From: Paracoccaceae bacterium
GTDB lineage: Bacteria > Pseudomonadota > Alphaproteobacteria > Rhodobacterales > Rhodobacteraceae
DNA length: 36,244 nt
Assembly: GCA_029248915.1 (NCBI GenBank)
Contig: JAQWIK010000098.1
Span: 1-36,244 of the forward strand
Reading direction: 5' to 3'
Both the position numbers and the translations under genes were made by a program. Below are positions 16,462 through 23,780 of this stretch, one piece after another. A model generated the notes under the pieces. That model was not told the origin of the DNA and searched no databases. It worked only from the letters and a program-made list of their open reading frames with translations. The first letter of the stretch is position 1, and each line of letters starts with the position of its first letter.

Positions 16462-17231
16462 TATTTTAGAACTGCTGTTAATTGTTCAAATAATTGTGTT
16501 GTTTCCTTCGCAATATAATCAGCAATTTCGTCCATCATCGCTTTTCCTCTGGTCTCGTTTGCCGGTAGCGGATTTCCGTACCATCCCGAAGGAGCGATAT
16601 CTCGAATATCAGTAAGCACAGGTTGAAAAGCCCTAGTGCGCCGGAGTTTGTCCATATGTTGTCCCTTTGCTTTATCAGACCCCCCAGTTACCCTATCCAG
16701 GTGAACAAGATCTGGTCTAGAGGCCATTACTGCTAACGCCTCAATCTCACCAGCATGAGTTAGGCCGCCGCAGTTATGACCCCATAGTTCTTCCGCCACG
16801 TAGCAGGCCTGGACAACTACTACACGATATCCAACTCTTCGGTGAAGCTCTTCCGCGGCAATGCTGAGAGAGGCAATATTGCCTTCATGCCAATTAACGA
16901 TCATTAGATTTTTAGCACCATGTTTTGCAGCGCTTTCGCAAATCTCTATAATGACCTGTTGGAAGGTCTCTGGCTTTAGGGTTACAGTTGCCTCATAGGG
17001 CATGTGCATCGGTGTGACACCTACAGATGGAGCAGGAAGCACAAGACCATCCATTTTTTTTGCCACGAGCTCGCATACGGTAGTAGCCGCTATTGTGTCT
17101 GTGTTAGCTGGCAGGTGAGCCGAGTGCTGTTCAACTGATCCCGTGGGAAACAATACAAGCGGATTTACCTGCAACTGTTCCTTAATTTCAGGTTGAGTAA
17201 GCTCCGCAAAAAGCCTGGTTTCAAGATTCAT
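16461..17231 (-). CDS. Creatininase-family amidohydrolase
   Basis: This is a creatininase/ArfB/MftE-family metal-dependent hydrolase that opens cyclic amides or cleaves formamides. Metal ligands of the N-terminal motif are visible as Glu34, His36 and Asp45 in PTGSVEQHSAHLPANTDT. Further motifs are NWHEGN (His115, variant of NGHGGN) and THAGEIEAL (Glu162). The 256-residue length fits. ATG 17231 overlaps the oxidoreductase stop as ATGA. The substitution of NGHGGN by NWHEGN suggests a substrate pocket different from typical members. Function within a ring-opening or amide-cleaving step is plausible but unproven. Confidence 0.88.
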   Translation of the reverse strand: MNLETRLFAELTQPEIKEQLQVNPLVLFPTGSVEQHSAHLPANTDTIAATTVCELVAKKMDGLVLPAPSVGVTPMHMPYEATVTLKPETFQQVIIEICESAAKHGAKNLMIVNWHEGNIASLSIAAEELHRRVGYRVVVVQACYVAEELWGHNCGGLTHAGEIEALAVMASRPDLVHLDRVTGGSDKAKGQHMDKLRRTRAFQPVLTDIRDIAPSGWYGNPLPANETRGKAMMDEIADYIAKETTQLFEQLTAVLK

Positions 17232-18286
17232 TTGTTCCTCGCAGATTGCATTACTTCAGATAATTTAACAGAAACCCCATTTTTATCTATTGAGGAGAGA
17301 GCCGCGTAAACACAGGCTACTGCCTCATTCCCATTTGCTGCTGATAAAACTGATGTCTGTCCAGACTTACAGCTTTCTGCAAAAATATCGAGCTCAGCAG
17401 TAAACATATTTGTTTCCGGCTCCGACAGGACCTCCCGTTTTCCAAAGCCATCTTTTCCACGTTGAATGTAAAAAGTAGAGCTGTTTTTTATTTTCTCCGG
17501 TGTGTCCCAAGTGCCAAAGTCAATTTCGTAATGAATTAAAGCCTTTGACCCGAAAACACGGAGAGCAAAAATCCCTGGTGATGTCCAACATGTTCCAATG
17601 TAGGCGATAGCTCCGTCAGAAAACTTCAATAAAGTCATAGATTGATCGTCTACTTCAGCTCCAACAGGAGACAGTTTGGAGGCAATGGATGAGGCCTCCA
17701 CGATAGTTTCGCCAAGATAATTTACAACGTCAAACATATGAATTGCGAGCTGAGATAGTGGCCCGCCCGGTGCACGATCCTTATACCAGCGCCATGTATC
17801 TGGGGTAAGTTCCAATGCTCTTTCATTTGAAAAATTTGCTTCAAAAAATCCAACTTTTCCAAGTTCTCCATTTAAAATTCGCTTTTTAATCTCTTGTACG
17901 CCACCCAGGAGTCGAGCAGAATGGCCAACTGTAACGGTTACCCCGTATTCTTTTTGCAGCTTTTCAATGGCTAAACCGTCTTCTAAATTATGGGCAATAG
18001 GCTTTTCAGTATATACGTGTTTTCCTGCTTTCGCGACTTGGAGAGCAACGGGATAATGTTGTTCATTTGGAACCGTCAAAATAACTCCTTCGATATCATC
18101 TCGAGCAAGTAATTCCTTGAGGGTAGATACAACGGATATACCAGTTTCCGCGGAAAAGTTATCTCTTGTTTCAGGCGATCTACTGAAACCAACAACAATC
18201 TCTACTTTTTCTGACAACGTACAAGCACGGGTTAGGACTCTTGCCCAACGGCCCAGGCCAACTATTCCAACTCTTACTTTTTTCAT
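17228..18286 (-). CDS. Gfo/Idh/MocA-family NAD(P)-dependent oxidoreductase
   Basis: This Rossmann-fold dehydrogenase, commonly acting on sugars, inositols or other polyols, begins VRVGIVGLGRWARVLTRA and carries the family EKPIAHN motif (catalytic Lys). GPLSQLAIHMFDVVNYL supplies the conserved His/Asp region. I start at ATG 18286, which has GGAG 8 bases upstream; the open frame extends to 18352, but that would run through the promoter and palindrome. About 352 residues. It heads a four-gene unit with creatininase, cupin and hydroxyacid dehydrogenase, all coupled by short overlaps. The substrate is unknown. Confidence 0.92.
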   Translation of the reverse strand: MKKVRVGIVGLGRWARVLTRACTLSEKVEIVVGFSRSPETRDNFSAETGISVVSTLKELLARDDIEGVILTVPNEQHYPVALQVAKAGKHVYTEKPIAHNLEDGLAIEKLQKEYGVTVTVGHSARLLGGVQEIKKRILNGELGKVGFFEANFSNERALELTPDTWRWYKDRAPGGPLSQLAIHMFDVVNYLGETIVEASSIASKLSPVGAEVDDQSMTLLKFSDGAIAYIGTCWTSPGIFALRVFGSKALIHYEIDFGTWDTPEKIKNSSTFYIQRGKDGFGKREVLSEPETNMFTAELDIFAESCKSGQTSVLSAANGNEAVACVYAALSSIDKNGVSVKLSEVMQSARNK

Positions 18287-18333
18287 GTAGATATCTCCAA
18301 TACTAAAGTTTCTCAGACTAAAATTATTTATCT

Positions 18334-18349
18334 GTATACAATTGTATAC
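18334..18349. promoter_or_regulatory. Perfect 16-bp palindromic operator (GntR-like)
   Basis: GTATACAATTGTATAC is its own reverse complement. It covers the -10 box of the promoter for the oxidoreductase-led unit, so it is well placed as a repressor site. TTGTATAC-type palindromes are often bound by GntR-family regulators, but no GntR gene is in the window. It does not resemble the LacI-type operators. Confidence 0.75.
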
Positions 18350-18369
18350 CAACGTATATAAAAGGTCAA
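18341..18369 (-). promoter_or_regulatory. Sigma-70-type promoter of the oxidoreductase-led unit
   Basis: On the minus strand, TTGACC (18369-18364), a 17-base spacer and TACAAT (18346-18341) match consensus at five of six bases in each box. The -10 lies inside the 16-bp palindrome, about 55 bases upstream of the ATG. Confidence 0.7.
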
Positions 18370-18384
18370 AGTTTCGCTTTGTTT

Positions 18385-19293
18385 TTATTTGAGATTAAGT
18401 TTATCCTTTAACCATTGGATAACGAACTTAATAGCTTTCTGCTGTACATCGTTAATAATATAATTACCGTCTTCACCGCGAATTGGAAAAATATACCCAT
18501 GGTAATTATGGTCGTAAGAAATCCACTCAGCGTTATGGCCTCCTTCTACTAATAGATCGTATGATGTTCTAAAAATACCTTGTAAGTGATCTTCATCCCT
18601 ACCCATCACGAGAATAGGAGTTTTGATACTTTCAATCCTTTTCTCTGCCAAAGGTAAGTCTATTCGATTTCTAACCTTTATTACCTCTGCCATTTGCATT
18701 TCTTCAATGTTACGCAAACCAGTTTTCTCGTTAATAAATGCACTATCATCGGGCTTTAATGCAAGAAATTCATGGCTAGCAGGTTCACTTGCAATAGCTG
18801 CTGCTAGACCGTCATATTCTGAAGTTATTTTCAGAACCATTTCACCACCATGGCTCATACCTATCATTGATATGCGATCCTCATCTACCCATGGTACAGA
18901 TTTAAAGTAATCAGAGATGGCAATTTGGTCTTCATACTCTAAAGGGCTGCGATTGAACATTTCTCTGCCTTGCCTCACGTCGCGGATTAAGCTTCCACCA
19001 CTATTATAACCTAGCTCGACCTCAGTTCGATATCTGGTCCAAGCACACGCAAAACCCGCTTCAATTAATCTATCAATTGTATAGGCCTTATTTTTCATCG
19101 CATCTCGTATCCAAGACATACCCTCACCGCCATTCCCGGAAGCCAATAAAACCATTGGAAAAGGCCCACTGCCCTCCGGTTTACGAACTCCAACTGGGGT
19201 GTATAATCCATCCCACACTTCTATCATCATGAGACTGACAGGATGCCCGTTCACGTTTTCAGTCAGAATTATATTCTCCGGATCAATTTCCAT
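18385..19293 (-). CDS. Alpha/beta hydrolase (dienelactone-hydrolase / S9-like)
   Basis: This is a 302-residue serine hydrolase with nucleophile Ser147 in GMSHGG. The acid is probably Asp233 or Asp235 (MGRDEDHLQG) and the base His262 or His265 (YDHNYHGY). An oxyanion-type LLASGNGGEG segment lies near 49-58. It has no signal peptide, so it acts in the cytoplasm. ATG 19293 has AAGGAG upstream and overlaps the second ABC ATPase gene by 11 bases, which makes it the last gene of the importer operon. That placement suggests it hydrolyses the imported solute or its first product. It is not closely similar in build to the two long C-C-type hydrolases, as it lacks their helical N-terminal extension. 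Confidence 0.85.
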   Translation of the reverse strand: MEIDPENIILTENVNGHPVSLMMIEVWDGLYTPVGVRKPEGSGPFPMVLLASGNGGEGMSWIRDAMKNKAYTIDRLIEAGFACAWTRYRTEVELGYNSGGSLIRDVRQGREMFNRSPLEYEDQIAISDYFKSVPWVDEDRISMIGMSHGGEMVLKITSEYDGLAAAIASEPASHEFLALKPDDSAFINEKTGLRNIEEMQMAEVIKVRNRIDLPLAEKRIESIKTPILVMGRDEDHLQGIFRTSYDLLVEGGHNAEWISYDHNYHGYIFPIRGEDGNYIINDVQQKAIKFVIQWLKDKLNLK

Positions 19294-20548
19294 AATGAGC
19301 TCCTTTTGAAACTTCTTCAGGACTCAAGACACATGCAGATTGTCGGTGCCCGAGGCTCTTTAGTGCAACTTCCTTTACTTCTTTAAATGCTAATTCAACT
19401 TTTTCATTATTAAGATTTAATTTGATAAAACTTTGCCTCATAGCCAGTGGCAATTTTTCAGATCTAGCGGAGGCAATTAAGTTTGCTGCGGCACCTTCAC
19501 TTGAAAATGTTAATACGGCTGAGAACTCAGATTTCCGCTCAACCCCGACTAATTCCTCAAACATCCCAGGAGTATCTTCTAACCACCTAATAACATCATC
19601 AACTTCCCAACCACAATCTGGTGTCGCCATCACGCATCGTGTATGAAATCGACAACCTTGGGGAGGTCTTGCGGGATCTGGAATTAAACCCTCTAATCCT
19701 ATAGCATTCTCAGAATTTGCTTTGTCTAAATCAGGTTTTGCAGAAATTAAGGCCTTGGTATAAGGATGATGTGGAGCATCGAAGATATCCTTTGTTGAAC
19801 CAGCCTCAACGACCTTACCTAAGTACATTACAACAATATCATCTGCCATATGCCTGACAACATTTAAATCGTGAGTTATAAAAATATATGCAAGATTTCG
19901 TGCTTTCTGAATATCACTTAACAAGTTTAAAATTTGCGCTTGCACCGAAACATCCAAAGCTGATGTGGGCTCATCCAAAACGATAATTTCTGGATTTAAT
20001 GCAATAGCACGTGCAATCGAAATTCTCTGTCTTTGCCCTCCGGAAAATTGATGTGGATATCGGTAAAGGTGCTCACGCCCTAAACCAACTTGTTCCAATA
20101 AAGTTACAACTCGATCAAGTAGGTCTGCACCTGTAGCTTCTTTGTAAACCTTAAGGGGGCGCCCAACAATGTCTGCTACCAAATGACGAGGGTTTAAAGA
20201 AGCAAAACTGTCTTGAAATACCATTTGACAATTACGTCGAAAATTTCGCAGTGGAATATTCTTAAGTTCATCAATTCTGTTGAATTTTTCTTCACCACCG
20301 TATAGAACCCCGCCAGATGTAGGATCATTGAGCCCTGAAATAAGCCGCCCTAAAGTTGTCTTTCCACACCCACTTTCTCCCACAATTCCTAGAGTTTTAC
20401 CACGTTTTAACTGTAAGCTTACACCGTCTACTGCACGCACAGACCCGACAATCCTCTGCAAAGCCCCTTCTCTAATTGGATAATGCTTTTTAACTTCCTC
20501 AACAGAAAGGATGAGGTCGTCTGAATAATTTTTTTGTGAATCTTTCAT
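19283..20548 (-). CDS. Peptide-type ABC importer ATPase (DppF/OppF-like) with an extended C-terminal domain
   Basis: This is the second ATPase of the importer. Walker A is GESGCGKT (57-64), signature FSGGQRQR (168-175), Walker B IIVLDEPT (188-195), then THDL. The C-terminal oligo_HPY region starts normally (GCRFHTRC at 298-305, then PDCGW). It then carries about 90 extra residues (313-401) before the final SACVLSPEE, which resembles the usual closing cysteine segment. At 421 residues it is well above the usual 320-330. Its start overlaps the DppD-like gene as ATGA. The ATPase role is certain and the substrate is not. Confidence 0.93.
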   Translation of the reverse strand: MKDSQKNYSDDLILSVEEVKKHYPIREGALQRIVGSVRAVDGVSLQLKRGKTLGIVGESGCGKTTLGRLISGLNDPTSGGVLYGGEEKFNRIDELKNIPLRNFRRNCQMVFQDSFASLNPRHLVADIVGRPLKVYKEATGADLLDRVVTLLEQVGLGREHLYRYPHQFSGGQRQRISIARAIALNPEIIVLDEPTSALDVSVQAQILNLLSDIQKARNLAYIFITHDLNVVRHMADDIVVMYLGKVVEAGSTKDIFDAPHHPYTKALISAKPDLDKANSENAIGLEGLIPDPARPPQGCRFHTRCVMATPDCGWEVDDVIRWLEDTPGMFEELVGVERKSEFSAVLTFSSEGAAANLIASARSEKLPLAMRQSFIKLNLNNEKVELAFKEVKEVALKSLGHRQSACVLSPEEVSKGAHYGN

Positions 20549-21786
20549 ACTCTTTCCTCTTCAAAAGAGGGAGCACACCAGCTTAGAGATGCATCGTTTA
20601 TAAAGCAAGCCACTGAATGACTCTCGGTGATTTTTCTTAGTTTTGGATCATTCACTCTACACCCATTTACCTCGTAAGGGCACCTTCCGGAAAATCTACA
20701 AGAGTCCGGGGGATCAATCAATTCTGGCACTGTTCCTTTGATCGCAGAGAGCGAACCTCGTGGTATTCCGTTAGAAGGTACTGCAGCCATTAACCCTCTG
20801 GTATAAGGATGGCTTGGGTTTGCAAATATTTCCTCGGCCTTACCAATTTCTACAATTCTACCAGCATACATAACTGCAACCCGATCACAAATACGTCTCA
20901 CAAGTGAGAGATCATGGCTTATATACAGAACGCTAGTTTTTCGCTTCAATTGCAACTCACGAATGAGTTCTAAAATACGTGCCTCGACTGTGACATCTAA
21001 AGCGGTAGTTGGTTCATCCGCAATCAGAAGATCAGGATTACAAGCAAGGGCCTGGGCAATCATAACCCTTTGACGCATACCCCCAGAAAGCTCGTGAGGA
21101 AAGCGATCTAGTAACTTGAGTGGATTAGGCACTTGAGTTTCTGAGAGAGCCTTTGACACCATTATTTTAACAGCTTCTTGAACCTTCAATTTTTGCTTTC
21201 GTGCCTTTGGTAATAATAAAAGTATTTTATCAAATAATTTTACATCTTGTTTAGCAAACCGTAAAATTGCTTTGTTTTTTATTTGTCCAAGCCCTGCCAT
21301 ATCCAAGATTTCAAGTGAGCGATGCTGTAGAAAAACCTCTGCCATTTGAGCGCCAACTGTTAACGTTGGATTCAGAGCCTTACCTGGATCCTGAAAAATC
21401 ATAGCAATTCTGTCGCCACGAATTTCACGCATTCTCGTATCACTTATTTTTAGCAAGTCGACTTGTTCACCTTTTTCGGTTTTGTGACCACTTTTCCCAC
21501 ATTCACTACATCCTCTACCAGAACACCGCGTACAAACTAAATTTGCCTTAAAATTTACTGCTCCACCCTTTATTATTCCAGGTGGAATAGGTAGAAGACG
21601 AAGAAATGAGCGGCCTGTTACAGACTTCCCGCATCCCGTTTCTCCTACAAGACCAAGAGTTTCCCCATTCAGAATTTCAAAATCGACTCCATCTACGGCA
21701 TGAACGACCCCTCTCTTTGAATTAAAATGAACCTTTAGATCTTTTACTTTTGCAAGAACGTTATTTTCAAATTGATTATTGGGCAT
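20545..21786 (-). CDS. Peptide-type ABC importer ATPase (DppD/OppD-like) with a four-cysteine insertion
   Basis: Walker A is GETGCGKS (48-55), Q-loop IFQDPGKALNP (130-140), signature LSGGMRQR (233-240), Walker B LLIADEPT (253-260), and the C-terminal CRFSGRCPYEVNGC segment is present. Between Walker A and the Q-loop is an insertion with Cys85, Cys88, Cys93 and Cys96 (CTRCSGRGCSEC), which looks like a small zinc or metal knuckle. A second insertion of about 50 mostly basic, helical residues (roughly 155-215) lies before the signature. The total length of 413 exceeds the usual 330. The gene starts at the preceding permease stop (TAATG). Insertions are read directly; metal binding is inference. 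Confidence 0.92.
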   Translation of the reverse strand: MPNNQFENNVLAKVKDLKVHFNSKRGVVHAVDGVDFEILNGETLGLVGETGCGKSVTGRSFLRLLPIPPGIIKGGAVNFKANLVCTRCSGRGCSECGKSGHKTEKGEQVDLLKISDTRMREIRGDRIAMIFQDPGKALNPTLTVGAQMAEVFLQHRSLEILDMAGLGQIKNKAILRFAKQDVKLFDKILLLLPKARKQKLKVQEAVKIMVSKALSETQVPNPLKLLDRFPHELSGGMRQRVMIAQALACNPDLLIADEPTTALDVTVEARILELIRELQLKRKTSVLYISHDLSLVRRICDRVAVMYAGRIVEIGKAEEIFANPSHPYTRGLMAAVPSNGIPRGSLSAIKGTVPELIDPPDSCRFSGRCPYEVNGCRVNDPKLRKITESHSVACFINDASLSWCAPSFEEERV

Positions 21787-22709
21787 TAGCGATCCTCTAA
21801 TCTTGGATCTAGTGCGTCTCTCAACCCATCACCCAATAGATTAAACGCCAGTGCCCACAAAAAAATCATAAGGCCTGGGAAGGTTGATGCCCACCACCTA
21901 CCAGAAGCGATTCCAGCTTGACCCTCGCTAACCAAAACCCCCCATTCTGCAATTCCTGCTTCCGACAGACCAATGAAACTAAGAGTTGCACCAATCAACA
22001 CTACATTACCCATATCTAACGTAGCCTGTACTGTTACCGGAGTAACGGCATTAGGAAGTATATCCTTGATATAAATATTAAATTTTGAGTCTCCAACTAT
22101 GCGGGCTGCATCAACAAAATCATTTTGCTTAATTTGCAAAACTTGAGCACGCATTATGCGCGCATATTTCACCCAAATAACCAAAGAAAGAGCGATAATA
22201 ATATTTGTAAATGATGGACCTAAAACAGCTGCAATAGCCAATGCAAAAATTAACTCTGGGATAGACAAAAACACATCAACAATGCGCATCAAAACTTCAT
22301 CAACCCATCCGCCCAATAATCCAGCAATTGAGCCAATTATAGTCCCAATTATCATGGTCGATCCAACAACATATATGGATAATTGTAATGAGGTTCGGCT
22401 ACCCCAAACGATACCGTAAAAAACGTCACCACCCTCGTTAGTCGTTCCTAACAAATAACCCATCTCTCCTGGAGGCTTTCTTACAGCTCCCCAATCTCTA
22501 GGCATTTGATATGGGTCAGGAATGTTCGCGGTAGTAATCCACGGGGCAAATATAGCCATGCTAAGCATCAAGCCAATAATTATAAGCCCAATTACTGTTG
22601 TTGGGTTTGACAATAGTCTCTGAAGCAAAGCTAAAAATCGGTTTATTTTAACACTAAATGCAGAATCTTTAGTGATAGTAATATTGGAACTTTGGGGTGG
22701 ATTTGTCAT
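21786..22709 (-). CDS. Peptide-type ABC importer permease (DppC-like)
   Basis: This is an integral membrane permease with an N-terminal OppC-type segment, one leading helix (TTVIGLIIIGLMLSMAIFAP), a periplasmic loop containing LGTTNEGGDVFYGIVWGSRT, and four further helices. The cytoplasmic EAA loop reads FVDAARIVGDSKFNIYIKDI, and the protein ends LGDGLRDALDPRL, the usual DppC C-terminus. The 307 residues are normal. It starts directly after the DppB-like stop. It pairs with that protein to form the transmembrane pore of the importer in the inner membrane. Confidence 0.94.
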   Translation of the reverse strand: MTNPPQSSNITITKDSAFSVKINRFLALLQRLLSNPTTVIGLIIIGLMLSMAIFAPWITTANIPDPYQMPRDWGAVRKPPGEMGYLLGTTNEGGDVFYGIVWGSRTSLQLSIYVVGSTMIIGTIIGSIAGLLGGWVDEVLMRIVDVFLSIPELIFALAIAAVLGPSFTNIIIALSLVIWVKYARIMRAQVLQIKQNDFVDAARIVGDSKFNIYIKDILPNAVTPVTVQATLDMGNVVLIGATLSFIGLSEAGIAEWGVLVSEGQAGIASGRWWASTFPGLMIFLWALAFNLLGDGLRDALDPRLEDR

Positions 22710-23723
22710 TTACTTTCCTAATGTTACCCGTCTATCAAGATTGGCGTAAATTACGTCTACAATTAAATTAACCAATAAAAATAAAACTGAAGTAAATAAG
22801 ACATAAGTCATTAAAGTGGCCTGATCACCTCTCAGAACACTATCAGCCATCCATCTGCCTATCCCTGGCCACCGATATATTATTTCGATAGTTATTGTGC
22901 CTTGAAGCAGGAAACCAAAGGTGAGCCCAATCACAGTTATAGTAGGGACCAAAGCATTCCTTCTTGCATGACGCTTTATAACTAATTTCTCTGCTAGTCC
23001 CTTGGCTCTAGCTGCGTCTACATAGTCCTGCTGGAGCTCCTCCACTAGTGCGGACCGCATCATCCGCGCAATTATAGCTGTAGCGCCATAACCAAGAGTA
23101 AGCGCAGGAAGAATTAAGTGCCAAATTGCATCCCATAAAGCGCGTATTGAACCGGCTAGAATAGCATCTATTGTATAAAGTCCAGTAGGGTGACTAATAG
23201 ATGCAAATATCGTCGCGTCAGATCTACCAATTGGTGCAATACCAAGTTGAGCCCAAAATATTATTAAAAGAAGTATACCAAACCAAAACTGAGGAAGGCT
23301 TGCTCCACTTACTGCCACTATTCTTGTAAGATGATCCGGGAAGCGATTTCTCCGGGCACCGGCAAAAGTGCCCAATGTAATTCCAAGAAAAAGTGCAACC
23401 AAACCCGCAGCAGTTGCTAGCTCAAGAGTTGCAGCAAGTTTGATTGGAAAAACTTCAGCCACAGGTGCAGAAGCAACGCCAGACCACCCAAAGTCGCCGC
23501 TTACTATGCCTTTTAGCCATTGAATGTACTGAACCAAAACAGGTTTATCCAAACCAAAACGCTCTTCTATTTTTAACACCTCTTCGGGTGTCATTTCATG
23601 ACTCAAATAAATTCCAATTGGAGATCCACCCACTCGGGTAAGTGTGAAAACAACTATACTCACACCGAGTATTAAAATTGGCAGAACCATAAGTCTGCGT
23701 ATAATATAGTCTCTTAGCTGCAT
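22710..23723 (-). CDS. Peptide-type ABC importer permease (DppB-like)
   Basis: This inner-membrane permease of the DppB/OppB/NikB family starts with the hallmark YIIRRLMVLPILILGVSIVV helix. FGLDKPVLVQYIQWL and GDFGWS in the first loop follow, then the EAA loop (DYVDAARAKGLAEKLVIKRH). The C-terminus is YANLDRRV. The length of 337 residues fits. It has a GAGG ribosome binding site and is preceded by a stem-loop that separates it from the binding-protein gene. Confidence 0.94.
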   Translation of the reverse strand: MQLRDYIIRRLMVLPILILGVSIVVFTLTRVGGSPIGIYLSHEMTPEEVLKIEERFGLDKPVLVQYIQWLKGIVSGDFGWSGVASAPVAEVFPIKLAATLELATAAGLVALFLGITLGTFAGARRNRFPDHLTRIVAVSGASLPQFWFGILLLIIFWAQLGIAPIGRSDATIFASISHPTGLYTIDAILAGSIRALWDAIWHLILPALTLGYGATAIIARMMRSALVEELQQDYVDAARAKGLAEKLVIKRHARRNALVPTITVIGLTFGFLLQGTITIEIIYRWPGIGRWMADSVLRGDQATLMTYVLFTSVLFLLVNLIVDVIYANLDRRVTLGK

Positions 23724-23734
23724 ATCTACCTCAT

Positions 23735-23764
23735 AATAGCGAGCCGATATTTCAGCTCGCTATT
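23735..23764 (-). promoter_or_regulatory. Intercistronic stem-loop between binding-protein and permease genes
   Basis: AATAGCGAGC pairs perfectly with GCTCGCTATT across a 10-base loop, giving a 10-bp stem between the binding-protein stop and the DppB-like start. On the minus-strand transcript no U-tract follows; the permease ribosome binding site comes next. This suits an RNA-stabilising element or partial attenuator that keeps binding-protein mRNA more abundant than permease mRNA. Confidence 0.7.
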
Positions 23765-23780
23765 TTATTAGTTTAAAATT

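Noticed and set aside
18367-18381. Terminator for the hydrolase gene ending at 18385
   Set aside because: The CAAAG/CTTTG stem is 5 bp, and its T-run is on the plus-strand side, the wrong direction for the minus-strand operon.
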